Shown here in pieces: positions 1-8,223 of a stretch of 64,000 bases of DNA; within the stretch, counting starts at the first letter, position 1, and each line of letters opens with the position of its first letter. The position numbers and the translations under genes are program-made. Under the pieces are notes generated by a model that saw nothing but the letters and a program-made list of their open reading frames with translations, made no database searches and had not been told where the DNA came from. This DNA comes from Chitinophaga pinensis DSM 2588. Its GTDB lineage: Bacteria > Bacteroidota > Bacteroidia > Chitinophagales > Chitinophagaceae. The DNA lies in contig NC_013132.1 of the NCBI RefSeq assembly GCF_000024005.1, positions 2,598,001-2,662,000 on the forward strand, read 5' to 3'.

Positions 1-819
1 GTGCAGTGCCTGTTGACGGATACTTTCATCACTGTCGTGGACGGAAGACCAGTATACCTGGGCCACCATATCCCCGTTCCAGGGGCGTATACGTTGTAAG
101 GCGAGCAGTGCCTGTGCGCGCATATAAGCTTCATTGTCAGTACGCAGTACCTGTATGATCAGCGGTGCATAAGCAGCGTCCAGCAGCTTAGCATCTGCGA
201 GGCGCCTGAGGATGCGTATACGTATATCTTTATCATTCTTTACATCCAGATAGGGTTGTAAAGCGGTCACGATCTTTTCTCCCCATACCGGGCATTTCTC
301 TGCCAGGGTGAGCGCCTGCATCTGTAATAGAGTACCACCGTGATGGTGTTTATCCAGCGCTGCCAGTGCAATCTCTTCTGTCACTGCCGGTAAAGTGGAT
401 AAGGCATCCTGTACGGCGGCCATTTCCTGTTCACTGAGTTGTGTATCGGCGCCCAGTGTAATAAAGAAAGGCGCCAGGCGGCTATCCTGGTGCAGACTTT
501 CCTGCAGGCGGTATAGCAGGGCTGTACGTGTATCACGGTCTTTCTCCTGCTGGAATACCAGTATCAATGCGTCGAATAGTGCACTGAGGTCCGTAAAACG
601 GGAAGTATTCAGCGAAGAGAGGAAGAAAAGAAGTCTGTCGCGGGTTTCTTTGTCCTTTGTTTGTGGCAGTACTTCCAGCAGGGCAGTCGTCACTTCGGGT
701 ACATGCAGGTTCTGTGATGCCAGTTGAATGATCTGGGCTTTGATCACCTGTTCTGCGTGGGGGCTTCCCAGTACTTTCCGGATCAGTCCCGGCAGGGAAT
801 GTTGGGTCGTATTGTCCAT
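1..819 (-). CDS. HEAT-repeat protein, C-terminus cut by window edge
   Basis: The minus-strand frame is open from an ATG at 819 to the window edge, giving 273 residues with no stop. The protein begins MDNTTQHSLPGLIRKVLG. It is built from amphipathic helix pairs with conserved Leu/Ala and Arg/Asp spacing (for example DKDIRIRILRRLADAKLL, then RTDNEAYMRAQALLALQRIRPW), which is typical of HEAT/armadillo-like scaffolds. No signal peptide or catalytic motif is visible. A purine-rich AAAAGG lies just upstream of the start. The small Hfq-like gene ends 37 bp upstream in the same direction, so the two may be co-transcribed. HEAT proteins usually act as protein-binding scaffolds and the partner here is unknown. 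The true C-terminus lies outside the window. Confidence 0.75.
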   Translation of the reverse strand, partial: MDNTTQHSLPGLIRKVLGSPHAEQVIKAQIIQLASQNLHVPEVTTALLEVLPQTKDKETRDRLLFFLSSLNTSRFTDLSALFDALILVFQQEKDRDTRTALLYRLQESLHQDSRLAPFFITLGADTQLSEQEMAAVQDALSTLPAVTEEIALAALDKHHHGGTLLQMQALTLAEKCPVWGEKIVTALQPYLDVKNDKDIRIRILRRLADAKLLDAAYAPLIIQVLRTDNEAYMRAQALLALQRIRPWNGDMVAQVYWSSVHDSDESIRQQALH

Positions 820-856
820 CCTTTTCAATTAGATATGATATAATAAAAGCGGGCGA

Positions 857-1051
857 TTACAATGTTTCTATCGCCTCTATTTTTTCGGTTTTGATCGTAC
901 AGCGTTTGCCTTCAGCAGTTCTGACTTCTACGGCGCCGGGATGCAGCTGACTGACAATGCCGTGCACAATTGCGCTGGTCAAAAATATGGAGACGGGCTG
1001 TTGTTCTGTATAACTGTTTTCCAGTAATTTTTCGAACAGGGTTGTTGACAT
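857..1051 (-). CDS. small Hfq/Sm-like protein
   Basis: This 64-residue protein has a short N-terminal helix (LFEKLLENS) followed by PVSIFLTSAIVHGIVSQL and then a short strand pair ending IKTEKIEAIETL. The order matches Hfq: an N-terminal helix, the Sm1 motif with PVSI(F/Y)L and a glycine in strand 2, and a final Sm2-like strand. The Hfq Sm2 signature YKH is not kept; the matching stretch reads IKTEKIEAI. Hfq family proteins form rings that bind RNA, and that role is an inference here. An exact TACTTTTG -7 element lies 51 to 58 bp upstream on the same strand. It sits just before the HEAT-repeat gene in the same direction. It could alternatively be an unrelated small beta-barrel protein. Confidence 0.65.
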   Translation of the reverse strand: MSTTLFEKLLENSYTEQQPVSIFLTSAIVHGIVSQLHPGAVEVRTAEGKRCTIKTEKIEAIETL

Positions 1052-1101
1052 GACGTTGGGGTTTTATTAACCAATGGGGTGAATTTCGAATATTTACCGG
1101 G

Positions 1102-1109
1102 CAAAAGTA
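1102..1109 (-). promoter_or_regulatory. promoter -7 element TACTTTTG for the Hfq-like gene
   Basis: Read on the minus strand this is an exact match to the Bacteroidota -7 consensus TAnnTTTG. It lies about 50 bp upstream of the Hfq-like start codon. No clear -33 TTTG box is seen; that position falls in the AATTAGG repeat block. Confidence 0.5.
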
Positions 1110-1126
1110 GAATTTAATTAGGAATT

Positions 1127-1270
1127 AAGAATTAGGAATTAGGAATTAAGCGGAGATCACAGCAACTTCTATACAACAAAAGGCGTCCTATATAAATGGA
1201 CGCCTTTTGTTGTATAGAAAACTAGTATTAAAATGAATTCCTAATTCTTAATTCCTAATTCCTAATTCTT
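1127..1270. repeat. nested inverted-repeat element with central hairpin
   Basis: An outer pair of perfect 24-bp inverted repeats occupies 1127-1150 and 1247-1270. They are built of alternating AATTAGG and AATTAAG units. Inside lies a second perfect inverted repeat of 22 bp (1167-1188 and 1198-1219) around a 9-nt AT-only loop; its stem ends in AGGCGTCC/GGACGCCT. The inner hairpin can act as a bidirectional terminator and lies just downstream of the TonB receptor stop codon (1276, minus strand). The outer repeats go beyond what a terminator needs and suggest a dispersed repeat or a small non-autonomous element. Confidence 0.75.
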
Positions 1271-1275
1271 ATCGG

Positions 1276-3708
1276 TTAGAATCTGAAAGTAGCATTTACT
1301 GACAGACGTCTTGGCATTTGTTTCTCCAGGGTAGTCCATCCGGAGAAATATTCCTTGTTGCTGACGTTATCCAGTTTTACACCGAGGCGGTATGATTTTG
1401 CATTGTAGAATACAGATGCATTCAGGATGGTGTAAGAAGGCAGTGTGAACAGACCTGTGGTCAGACCGTTAGTCACGTTGTTATCACTGGCATAGTTACC
1501 ACCGAAGCCCAGACCAAGACCTTTTACAGCGCCTTTGGTAAAGGCGTAGCTGATCCAGGCATTTGCCAGGTTAGCAGGACCGGCAGATACTGGTCTTCTG
1601 TTCAGGTATTCCGCATCTATCTGTAAAGCTTTGCTGTCATTGTAGCTATAACCTGCTACGATGTTCAGACCTGGCAGCGGATTAGCGATCAGGTCAAATT
1701 CAACGCCTTTACTTTTCTGTTTACCATCCTGGATGGTCACATTGTAGGCGGTACCTTCACGTTCTACGGTGATCTGGCGGGTCATGTTAGACACCAGCAG
1801 GTCGTAGTAGCTGGCCGTCAGGGCTACTTTGTGGTTCAGTACATCCAGTTTTACACCACCTTCCCACTGATTAGCCTGTTGTGGCTTGAAGATGTTAGTG
1901 TAGTCAGGTAGTACTCTTACACCCGGAGCGGTGTTACTGAAACCGTTCATATAGTTACCGAATACGCTTACCTGGTCTTTAACGATCTGGTATACCAGAC
2001 CAAATTTCGGAGACACTGCAGTCTGGCCGTATTTATCACTGGTGGTATTGGTTGCGAAATCTGTGTATCCTTTGCTTTCGAAGCGGTCCACACGCAAGCT
2101 CGCCATGGCGCTTAACGCGTCTGTGATATTCAGTACATCGGAGATGTAGGCGCTGTATACCTGTGCACTGTTACCGTCTTTGGTACCGCCTTGTCCGCCG
2201 AGTTTCGCATCTACCGCAGCTTTTGTCAGCTGTGCGTAGCGTGGATCGTCATTACGTGTAACGTTCACGAAGTCAAACAGTGCGTATGCGCTGTTATTAT
2301 TCACGGTGCTCTGATCATTGAAATCCAGACCGAATACTACACGGTTACGCAGGCTACCGATGTTGAAATCACCGATGAAGTTCTGCTGGATATCGGTAGT
2401 GGTAGTGGTGGAGTTCTGATAGTATGCAAAACGGCTCAGTAATGTATCGTTTGGTCCGGGACTTCCATTAGGGCCCATATCCAGGAACATTACATAGGAA
2501 TAATATCCATCGCTTTTACGAGAGCTTCTTGACAATACAGTCTGGGACGTCCACTTATCAGAGATCTTATAATTAGCCTGACCATAGAGGTTTACGGTAG
2601 GCGTTTTATGTGTCAGATCGTTGCTGGTGTAAGATCTGTCAAAATCCATGTGCAGTTGTTCAGGCGTTTTTGCGATCAGCGGACGATATCTGTTCAGGAA
2701 TACCATCAGCGCATTGGTGCTTTCAGCATTGTAGAATTCTGCATTTACCAGGAAGGATAATTTATCGCTCGCTTTATAAGAGAAGCTTGGTGCGAAGAAG
2801 AAGGACTTTTTGAAACCTGCATCCTGGAAGCTGCCTTCATTGTGATAAGCGGCATTCACACGCAGTAAAGCTGTTTTATCAGCATTCAGCGGTGCGTTGA
2901 CGTCGGCTGTTACACGGTTGAGGCCAAATCCGCCGGCAGTGTAACTGATTTCACCACCGAAAGTTTCGTAAGGTTTTTTAGTAACGATGTTCAGCAAACC
3001 ACCGAAGGAAATATAGCTGCTACCAAACAGGGTACCGGAAGGACCTTTGATAGATTCGATTCTTTCTACGTTAGCAGGATCGATACCACCGTTAGTCAGG
3101 CCCGGGATACCATTGATCATGGTTGGCTGTACGCTGAAACCACGCATAGAGAAATAGCCGGCGCCGTCAGTAGGCCGGCCTGTAGATGACCAGAGTTTGG
3201 TTACACCCGGTGTATTTTTCAATGCGTCGTCGAAGTTGGTTACTACCTGTTCCTGCAGCAGTTCTTTAGATACAACGTTGTATACCTGTGGATTTTCCAG
3301 GTTTTTTAAAGGGAGGCGCGCTACGTAGTCAGATTCTTTTTTTGCGAACTTACTACGGCCTGTCGCTACTTCCACTTCCTGCAACTGGATATCTGACAGT
3401 TGTAAGGTGACGTTGATCTCGGTTGTATTATCAGAGGAGACGATAACAGTTTCTTCTTTTGCGCCGTGGCCCAGCAGGGTAACCTGTAAGGTGTAGGTGC
3501 CAGGTTTCACATTGTTCAGTAAAAAAGCGCCATTTTCGTCTGTAATGGTCGATTTCTTAGTATTTTTTAATGTTACTGATACCATTGCAGCTGCCTTTCC
3601 ATCTGTCGTCTTAACTGTACCTTTAACGACTCCGTTTCCGTCTTCTGCGAAGAGTGCGCAAGGACTGAATGCCAGGAGCATTAAAAGTAAGGTCTGAAGT
3701 AGTCTCAT
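1276..3708 (-). CDS. TonB-dependent siderophore receptor with carboxypeptidase-like N-domain
   Basis: An 810-residue outer-membrane receptor. Residues 1-21 form a signal peptide ending in LFA. About 26-112 form a CarboxypepD_reg-like beta-sandwich (GVVKGTVKTTDGKAAAMVSV, GTYTLQVTLLG). About 120-250 form the plug (NTPGV, FSMRGFSVQP, VERIESIKGPSGTLFGSS, GGLLNIVTKKP). The remainder is a 22-strand barrel ending in a C-terminal aromatic strand (NATFRF). The plug and barrel resemble the TonB siderophore receptor family (FhuA/FhuE/FoxA-like), so ferric siderophore uptake is likely; the ligand is unknown. There is no SusD partner, which argues against glycan import. The gene is divergent from the NamZ gene. 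No Fur box could be assigned with confidence in the upstream region. Confidence 0.9.
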   Translation of the reverse strand: MRLLQTLLLMLLAFSPCALFAEDGNGVVKGTVKTTDGKAAAMVSVTLKNTKKSTITDENGAFLLNNVKPGTYTLQVTLLGHGAKEETVIVSSDNTTEINVTLQLSDIQLQEVEVATGRSKFAKKESDYVARLPLKNLENPQVYNVVSKELLQEQVVTNFDDALKNTPGVTKLWSSTGRPTDGAGYFSMRGFSVQPTMINGIPGLTNGGIDPANVERIESIKGPSGTLFGSSYISFGGLLNIVTKKPYETFGGEISYTAGGFGLNRVTADVNAPLNADKTALLRVNAAYHNEGSFQDAGFKKSFFFAPSFSYKASDKLSFLVNAEFYNAESTNALMVFLNRYRPLIAKTPEQLHMDFDRSYTSNDLTHKTPTVNLYGQANYKISDKWTSQTVLSRSSRKSDGYYSYVMFLDMGPNGSPGPNDTLLSRFAYYQNSTTTTTDIQQNFIGDFNIGSLRNRVVFGLDFNDQSTVNNNSAYALFDFVNVTRNDDPRYAQLTKAAVDAKLGGQGGTKDGNSAQVYSAYISDVLNITDALSAMASLRVDRFESKGYTDFATNTTSDKYGQTAVSPKFGLVYQIVKDQVSVFGNYMNGFSNTAPGVRVLPDYTNIFKPQQANQWEGGVKLDVLNHKVALTASYYDLLVSNMTRQITVEREGTAYNVTIQDGKQKSKGVEFDLIANPLPGLNIVAGYSYNDSKALQIDAEYLNRRPVSAGPANLANAWISYAFTKGAVKGLGLGFGGNYASDNNVTNGLTTGLFTLPSYTILNASVFYNAKSYRLGVKLDNVSNKEYFSGWTTLEKQMPRRLSVNATFRF

Positions 3709-4007
3709 ATAATACGTATGTTTTGGGCCGCGAAGTTGGGGTATAAACGGCGGACGCGTTTATACAATCGGGAAAATGATTTACGCTATGCGGAAAAATA
3801 GTTGAAGGATCAACTATGATGGGTACAAGAAAAGTTGGTATATGTGTATGACGGGATGTGTAAAGTGTTGATTAGACATTAAATAGTATGAGATTGCCTA
3901 TTTGAGGGATATCAGCAGGTTGTGAGGATAGATAGCGGAGGGGACAATAAGCTGTTAAGCGAAAGGTGTCCTGCTTATTTGTATATTGTATAGCTAACCA
4001 TTCAGAT
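3709..4007. other. divergent intergenic region
   Basis: This 299-bp region separates the TonB receptor (minus) and the NamZ gene (plus) and should hold both promoters. The only clear structure is a 7-bp perfect inverted repeat TAGTTGA-agga-TCAACTA at 3799-3816, a possible operator or small hairpin. No exact TAnnTTTG element was found close to either start. Confidence 0.4.
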
Positions 4008-5237
4008 ATGAAGATAATATTCACGATTGCCACGCTTGTTACGTTGTTTACATGTCCTGCTTCTCACCCGGAGACACAGGCCACTGTTGTCCGGAAGGAG
4101 AAAGAAGATGCAGGGATTATTACGGGGGCCAGTCAGACGGCTGCCTATTTGCCATTATTGAAAGGGAAAAGAGTGGCTGTGCTCGCGAATCCTACTACTG
4201 TTATCGGGAATAGTCACCTGGTGGATAGTCTGTTGAAGAGAGGGGTTAAAATTGTCAAGGTATTCGGACCGGAACATGGTTTCCGTGGCAATGCCAGTAA
4301 TGGGGCTAAAGTAAAAGATGAAAAAGATGCGGCGACCGGTTTGCCGATCATTTCACTGTATGGCGCTAAGCGTAAGCCAGGTGCAGCTGAGCTGGCAGAT
4401 GTGGATATTGTCATTTTTGATATACAGGATGTGGGATGCCGCTTTTATACTTATATCAATGTGCTGAGAGATGTGATGGAGGGTTGCGCGGAGAATAATA
4501 AAGAAGTGCTGATCCTGGATCGGCCTAATCCTAATGGTTACCTGGTAGATGGGCCGATATTGGATATGCGTTTGAAATCGGGTATCGGACAGTTCCCGAT
4601 TCCAATTGCACATGGCATGACGATCGCTGAGTTTGCAAAAATGATCAATGGAGAGGGTTGGTTGCCTGGTGGAAAAACCTGTAAACTGAAGATCATTCCG
4701 TTGAAGAACTACCAGCATGACATGGAGTATACCTTACCTGTAAAACCTTCACCAAACCTGAATACACAACAGAGTATATTATTATATCCTTCTACCTGCT
4801 TATTTGAAGGTACTGTTATCAGTCAGGGGAGAGGTACCCAATATCCGTTTACGGTACTGGGAAGTCCAGCGTTGAAAGACAAATACAGTTTCTCTTTTAA
4901 GCCGGTGAGCATTCCCGGTATGAGCGAAACGCCGCTGCATATGAATAAAGCGTGCTACGGACTGGATCTCAGAAACTATGACGTAGCTGCACTGCGTCGT
5001 GAGAGAAAGATCAACCTGGAATGGATGATCTCATTGTACAATGCTTATCCTGATAAGGCCCGCTTTTTTGACCGTTCGATCAGTACGCAGATCGGGAACA
5101 TCGACTATCTGGCCGGTGTGTCTGAATTCAAACAACAGATTATTGCAGGAAAGACAGCGGAGGAGATCCGTGCATCCTGGGAACCTGGTTTGTCGAAGTA
5201 TAAAGAGATGCGTAAAAAGTACCTGTTATACCCCTGA
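4008..5237 (+). CDS. namZ: NamZ-type exo-beta-N-acetylmuramidase (DUF1343)
   Basis: I start at the ATG at 4008 because it gives a hydrophobic export signal (MKIIFTIATLVTLFTC). The longer frame from a GTG at 3966 adds 14 residues that do not look like a signal. The mature protein shows the DUF1343 signature blocks: VAVLANPTTVIG near the start, FGPEHGFRGNASNG, FDIQDVGCRFYTY, LDRPNPNGY, PSPNLNT and LYPSTCLFEGT. Characterised members (NamZ, family GH171) release N-acetylmuramic acid from the non-reducing ends of peptidoglycan fragments, so a role in cell-wall recycling or scavenging is likely. LFTC is only a weak lipobox, so lipidation is uncertain. The gene stands alone, upstream of a DUF4236 gene. 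Confidence 0.88.
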   Translation: MKIIFTIATLVTLFTCPASHPETQATVVRKEKEDAGIITGASQTAAYLPLLKGKRVAVLANPTTVIGNSHLVDSLLKRGVKIVKVFGPEHGFRGNASNGAKVKDEKDAATGLPIISLYGAKRKPGAAELADVDIVIFDIQDVGCRFYTYINVLRDVMEGCAENNKEVLILDRPNPNGYLVDGPILDMRLKSGIGQFPIPIAHGMTIAEFAKMINGEGWLPGGKTCKLKIIPLKNYQHDMEYTLPVKPSPNLNTQQSILLYPSTCLFEGTVISQGRGTQYPFTVLGSPALKDKYSFSFKPVSIPGMSETPLHMNKACYGLDLRNYDVAALRRERKINLEWMISLYNAYPDKARFFDRSISTQIGNIDYLAGVSEFKQQIIAGKTAEEIRASWEPGLSKYKEMRKKYLLYP

Positions 5238-5255
5238 GCATAGAGGGGGATTTTT
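5231..5255 (+). terminator. terminator overlapping the NamZ stop codon
   Basis: A CCCCT...AGGGG stem followed by a T-run closes the gene. The left arm (5231-5235) overlaps the last Pro codon and the TGA at 5235-5237. The arrangement is compact and fits rho-independent termination. Confidence 0.5.
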
Positions 5256-5348
5256 CCGGTTTTTGGGTAGACATGATTGCGTATGCGGGCATTTCTTTGA
5301 TATTTGCTGCATACGTGAAAAACTATTTTATCCCAAAAACATTATTTC

Positions 5349-6473
5349 ATGGCATGGAGCTATAGAAAACGCATAAAAATTATCCCCGGCGTACACCTCA
5401 ATATCAGCCGTAAAGGTATCAGCACGACTATTGGCGTCAGAGGCGCCAGTCTGAATATCGGTCCCAATGGCACCTATCTGAATACAAGTATACCTGGTCT
5501 GGGTATATACAACAGACAAAGAATATCGCCTGCGCCTGGTCAGTCTCAGCGACCGGAAGCCTATGTGCCGGAAGTGGCTACGCTGGAGCCGGAAGATCGC
5601 GGCAATATATTCAGCGTAGCGCCTAATGACGTTACCAGCAATGATATGCAAGGTATAAAGGCTACGATCGTAGCTGCACATCGGCAGAAGAAAGAACTGA
5701 CACAGGACCTGACGAAGGTTCAGTCAGCGCTTTTTGTATCCCGTATGCAATTGTTTTGCTCGTATGTGTTTTTATACGGACTTTTTATACGTAAGATACC
5801 TCAGCAGGTAAGAGAAACGATCGCTGCACAGCAGGATGCGATTCTTCGTATAAAAGAACAGATTGATAACAGTTATATGCAGATGGACATTGAATTTGAT
5901 GCGGACATGAAAGCGAAATTCAGTGTGCTGGAAGATACATTTAAACAGTTATCCCACTCGCAGAAAGTATGGGATGTTACAAGCGCCGTACATCAGAACA
6001 GAGTGGCGGCCAGGTCAGCAGCTTCCACGCTGGTGATGAAGCGGGAGGTAGCGATTGCGGTGAAGGGTATTCCTGATATCAGATCGGAGATCTCTCCTTT
6101 GTGGTTGAAGAATGCGAATGGCGCTGACCTGTATTTCTATCCTGGTTTTGTGATCATGTATGACTCGCGCGACCAGTTTGGTATTATCGGGTATAATGAA
6201 TTACAGTTTGACTTCGGACCAGTCCGTTTTGTGGAAAGTGGAATTGTGCCGGGGGATAGTAAGGTGATTGACAGGACCTGGGCGAAGGTGAACAGGAATG
6301 GTACACCTGATAAGCGATTTAAAGATAACCGTCAGATCCCTATTGTGAGATATGGCAGTATATCGCTGAAGACCAGGAATGGCTTGCATGAAGAGTATGA
6401 GTTCAGTAATTATGAGGCAACTGAGTCCTTCGGTAATGCATTTTCCAATTATATCAGATCTATCAGCAATTAA
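5349..6473 (+). CDS. DUF4236 domain protein
   Basis: This 374-residue protein opens with the DUF4236 motif at about residues 1-57 (MAWSYRKRIKIIPGVHLNIS, then GISTTIGVRGASLNIG, GTYLNTSIPGLGIY), a short beta-rich domain of unknown function found at the N-terminus of many bacterial proteins. Residues about 95-215 are predicted helical or coiled-coil, with Gln/Glu/Lys-rich stretches around QQVRETIAAQQDAILRIKEQ. The C-terminal part is a beta-rich segment (LYFYPGFVIMYDSRDQFGIIGY, then FNYEATESF-like ending). No signal peptide is seen. The function is unknown. It may share an orientation-linked neighbourhood with the small cysteine protein downstream, but a hairpin separates them. Confidence 0.85.
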   Translation: MAWSYRKRIKIIPGVHLNISRKGISTTIGVRGASLNIGPNGTYLNTSIPGLGIYNRQRISPAPGQSQRPEAYVPEVATLEPEDRGNIFSVAPNDVTSNDMQGIKATIVAAHRQKKELTQDLTKVQSALFVSRMQLFCSYVFLYGLFIRKIPQQVRETIAAQQDAILRIKEQIDNSYMQMDIEFDADMKAKFSVLEDTFKQLSHSQKVWDVTSAVHQNRVAARSAASTLVMKREVAIAVKGIPDIRSEISPLWLKNANGADLYFYPGFVIMYDSRDQFGIIGYNELQFDFGPVRFVESGIVPGDSKVIDRTWAKVNRNGTPDKRFKDNRQIPIVRYGSISLKTRNGLHEEYEFSNYEATESFGNAFSNYIRSISN

Positions 6474-6487
6474 GCGAATAACCTTTG

Positions 6488-6519
6488 CCGGTGCGGATAG
6501 TGTTTGCTATCTGCACCGG
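6488..6519 (+). terminator. hairpin after the DUF4236 gene
   Basis: A 13-bp stem (6488-6500 with 6507-6519, one G-T wobble) around a 6-nt loop lies 14 bp after the stop codon. There is no long T-run downstream, so termination strength is uncertain. Confidence 0.5.
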
Positions 6520-6543
6520 TGTATATGATAACCCTGTATATTG

Positions 6544-6981
6544 ATGAAGTCCCCTCAAAAAAGAAGTTGTCTGCCCACTGTTGTTAAAGCAGGTATTGTT
6601 TTTTTACTGGTATACATCCTGTTTTCGCTGATGCCGGGATTGCATTCGCAGTCTGTCTATAAAACACCATACGGCAAGAAATATCATACAGCGGATTGCA
6701 GAATGGTTAAGAATGTTTCTCAGCGATTGTCGCTGACAGAAGCGATACGCCTGCACCTGGATCCTTGTAAGATTTGTCACCCTGAATTACAGGAATCCCT
6801 GGAACAACCTGTCCAGCAATTATTACAGCAACCGATAGAAGCGTTGACCGAAAAACCGGCAAAGAAGCCTGCAGGTACGGGGCATACTGTTCGTTGTCAG
6901 GGGATTACTAAAAAAGGTACCCGTTGTAAACACATGACAAGTATCGGTAACGGCTACTGTTTTCAGCATCAGCCGGATTAA
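6544..6981 (+). CDS. small membrane-anchored protein with two cysteine clusters
   Basis: The start is taken as the ATG at 6544, immediately after a TTG that is also in frame. The 145-residue protein has one transmembrane segment at about residues 15-34. After it comes a first metal-site candidate (H48, C52, C75, C78 in YHTADCRMV and DPCKICHP), a Gln/Pro linker (about 83-112), and a second site (C118, C128, C139, H142 in CQGITKKGTRC and GYCFQHQ). The C-terminal motif resembles small CxxGxxxxGxRC...CxxH zinc-binding modules (DUF5763-like). I infer an inner-membrane anchor with metal-binding modules outside or inside. The function is unknown. Confidence 0.75.
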   Translation: MKSPQKRSCLPTVVKAGIVFLLVYILFSLMPGLHSQSVYKTPYGKKYHTADCRMVKNVSQRLSLTEAIRLHLDPCKICHPELQESLEQPVQQLLQQPIEALTEKPAKKPAGTGHTVRCQGITKKGTRCKHMTSIGNGYCFQHQPD

Positions 6982-6984
6982 AAG

Positions 6985-7338
6985 TCAGGATTGTACAAAG
7001 TGCCAGCAAACGCCGGCAATGTCAATGATATTGACTTCTCTGCCGTATGGCTGATCGATAGGTTGGCTGAGCTTTATACCGAATCGTTCAGGAAGTTGCT
7101 TGTCTGCTACTTCTTTCCGGAAATCATCTGCATTTTCTATGCCTACGCTGAGCATAAAGTTCTGCGCAAAGGGTTCGTTATCAAATTTCTGCAGAATGAA
7201 ATTGCATCCGTCTTTTTCAAAACCGACATAGTCACCAGCGTCCCAGCCGATATTGAAACCCAGTTCCTGGAAAAGTTGTTTAGAGGCATCGAAATCACTG
7301 CCGGAAGGCACAAAGGGCGCAAGAGAAAGAAATTTCAT
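6985..7338 (-). CDS. VOC (glyoxalase/bleomycin-resistance-like) protein
   Basis: This 117-residue protein has the paired beta-alpha-beta-beta-beta pattern of the vicinal oxygen chelate fold. It starts MKFLSLAPFVPSGSDFDASKQLFQELGF, continues with GDYVGFEKDGCNFILQ, and ends with REVNIIDIAGVCWHFVQS. Family members are metal-dependent isomerases, dioxygenases or drug-binding proteins. The usual metal ligands are only partly evident, so a binding rather than a catalytic role is possible. It is convergent with the small cysteine protein (3 bp apart) and encoded alone. Confidence 0.8.
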   Translation of the reverse strand: MKFLSLAPFVPSGSDFDASKQLFQELGFNIGWDAGDYVGFEKDGCNFILQKFDNEPFAQNFMLSVGIENADDFRKEVADKQLPERFGIKLSQPIDQPYGREVNIIDIAGVCWHFVQS

Positions 7339-7479
7339 GTCAGGGTGTTTATATGTGAATAAAGTAATGTTTTTTGGGAATAGTGTTGTTATACACTATC
7401 TGCTGCGATCCCGAAGATATAGTATTCCCCGTAACGAAAGGAATGGTATATTGGGGATCAATCACCCTATGCTATAGAT

Positions 7480-8223
7480 ATGAACTCACGTAGTATTTTA
7501 ATCCCGGTTTTGCTGCTGTTTGTTGCCGTTGCATGTAACAGCACAACTGAAAAGCAGACACTTGATTTTGGTGTTTTTAAACTGACGACGCCTGCCGGTT
7601 GGAAGAAAGTTAAACGGCAGGGTATTGATACTTATGTTGGTGGATTAACGGATGGAGTAGATACGCTGCATTTTGGTTATGGTCACTATTATGAGGAAAT
7701 AGGTCAGTTTACAGATGAAAAAATGAAGTATGCAGCGGATACGGTGAATGGATTACGGGCGAATATAGGATTGTCTCAAGCTCCCGGACATCTGGCCGTG
7801 ATGATGATAGCCGTTAACAGGGAGGATCAGTTTATCATAGATGGTACAGATTTAAAACAGCCTGATGTTGTGCTCGACATCTTCCGCTCGGTTGTTTTTG
7901 AAGAGAGTAATGTGTCGAAGAATCGTATCACACCCGTCGATAGTTTTATCTTACGCGCTCCTGTTTCGGCAAAAGGCTTATTCAGGATAAATTGTGCATC
8001 CTGTCATTCATTTCACAAGCAGCTCACAGGGCCGGTATTGACTGAACGGGTTAATGTCAGGAATGACCAATGGCTATATGATTTTTTGCGGGACCGTGCT
8101 TCCGTGCGTACAGATACAGGTCAGGTCCGGTTAAAGAAAGAATACGGTTTTGAATGTCCTGATTTTTCCACGATGAGCGAGGAAGAACGCTGGGCATTGA
8201 TTGACTATATAAAAGTTAAATAA
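7480..8223 (+). CDS. lipoprotein with C-terminal monoheme cytochrome c domain
   Basis: The 247-residue protein starts with a lipoprotein signal (MNSRSILIPVLLLFVAVAC, lipid Cys19). Residues about 25-140 form a beta-rich domain of unknown type (LDFGVFKLTTPAGWKKVKRQG). Residues about 165-247 hold a class I cytochrome c module with heme motif C172-A-S-C175-H176 and a likely axial methionine in FSTMSEEERWAL (M232). It should sit on a membrane facing the periplasm and carry electrons. The upstream TATATTGG is one base off the -7 consensus. No oxidase genes are adjacent, so the redox partner is unknown. Confidence 0.85.
   Translation: MNSRSILIPVLLLFVAVACNSTTEKQTLDFGVFKLTTPAGWKKVKRQGIDTYVGGLTDGVDTLHFGYGHYYEEIGQFTDEKMKYAADTVNGLRANIGLSQAPGHLAVMMIAVNREDQFIIDGTDLKQPDVVLDIFRSVVFEESNVSKNRITPVDSFILRAPVSAKGLFRINCASCHSFHKQLTGPVLTERVNVRNDQWLYDFLRDRASVRTDTGQVRLKKEYGFECPDFSTMSEEERWALIDYIKVK

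Noticed and set aside
395..727. Plus-strand 110-residue frame
   Set aside because: It lies opposite the HEAT-repeat gene, is rich in Ser/Arg/Cys with no domain, and its codon pattern is that of an antisense shadow.
1127..1270. The AATTAGG array as a CRISPR
   Set aside because: Units are 7 bp, contiguous and inverted on the two sides, with no unique spacers.
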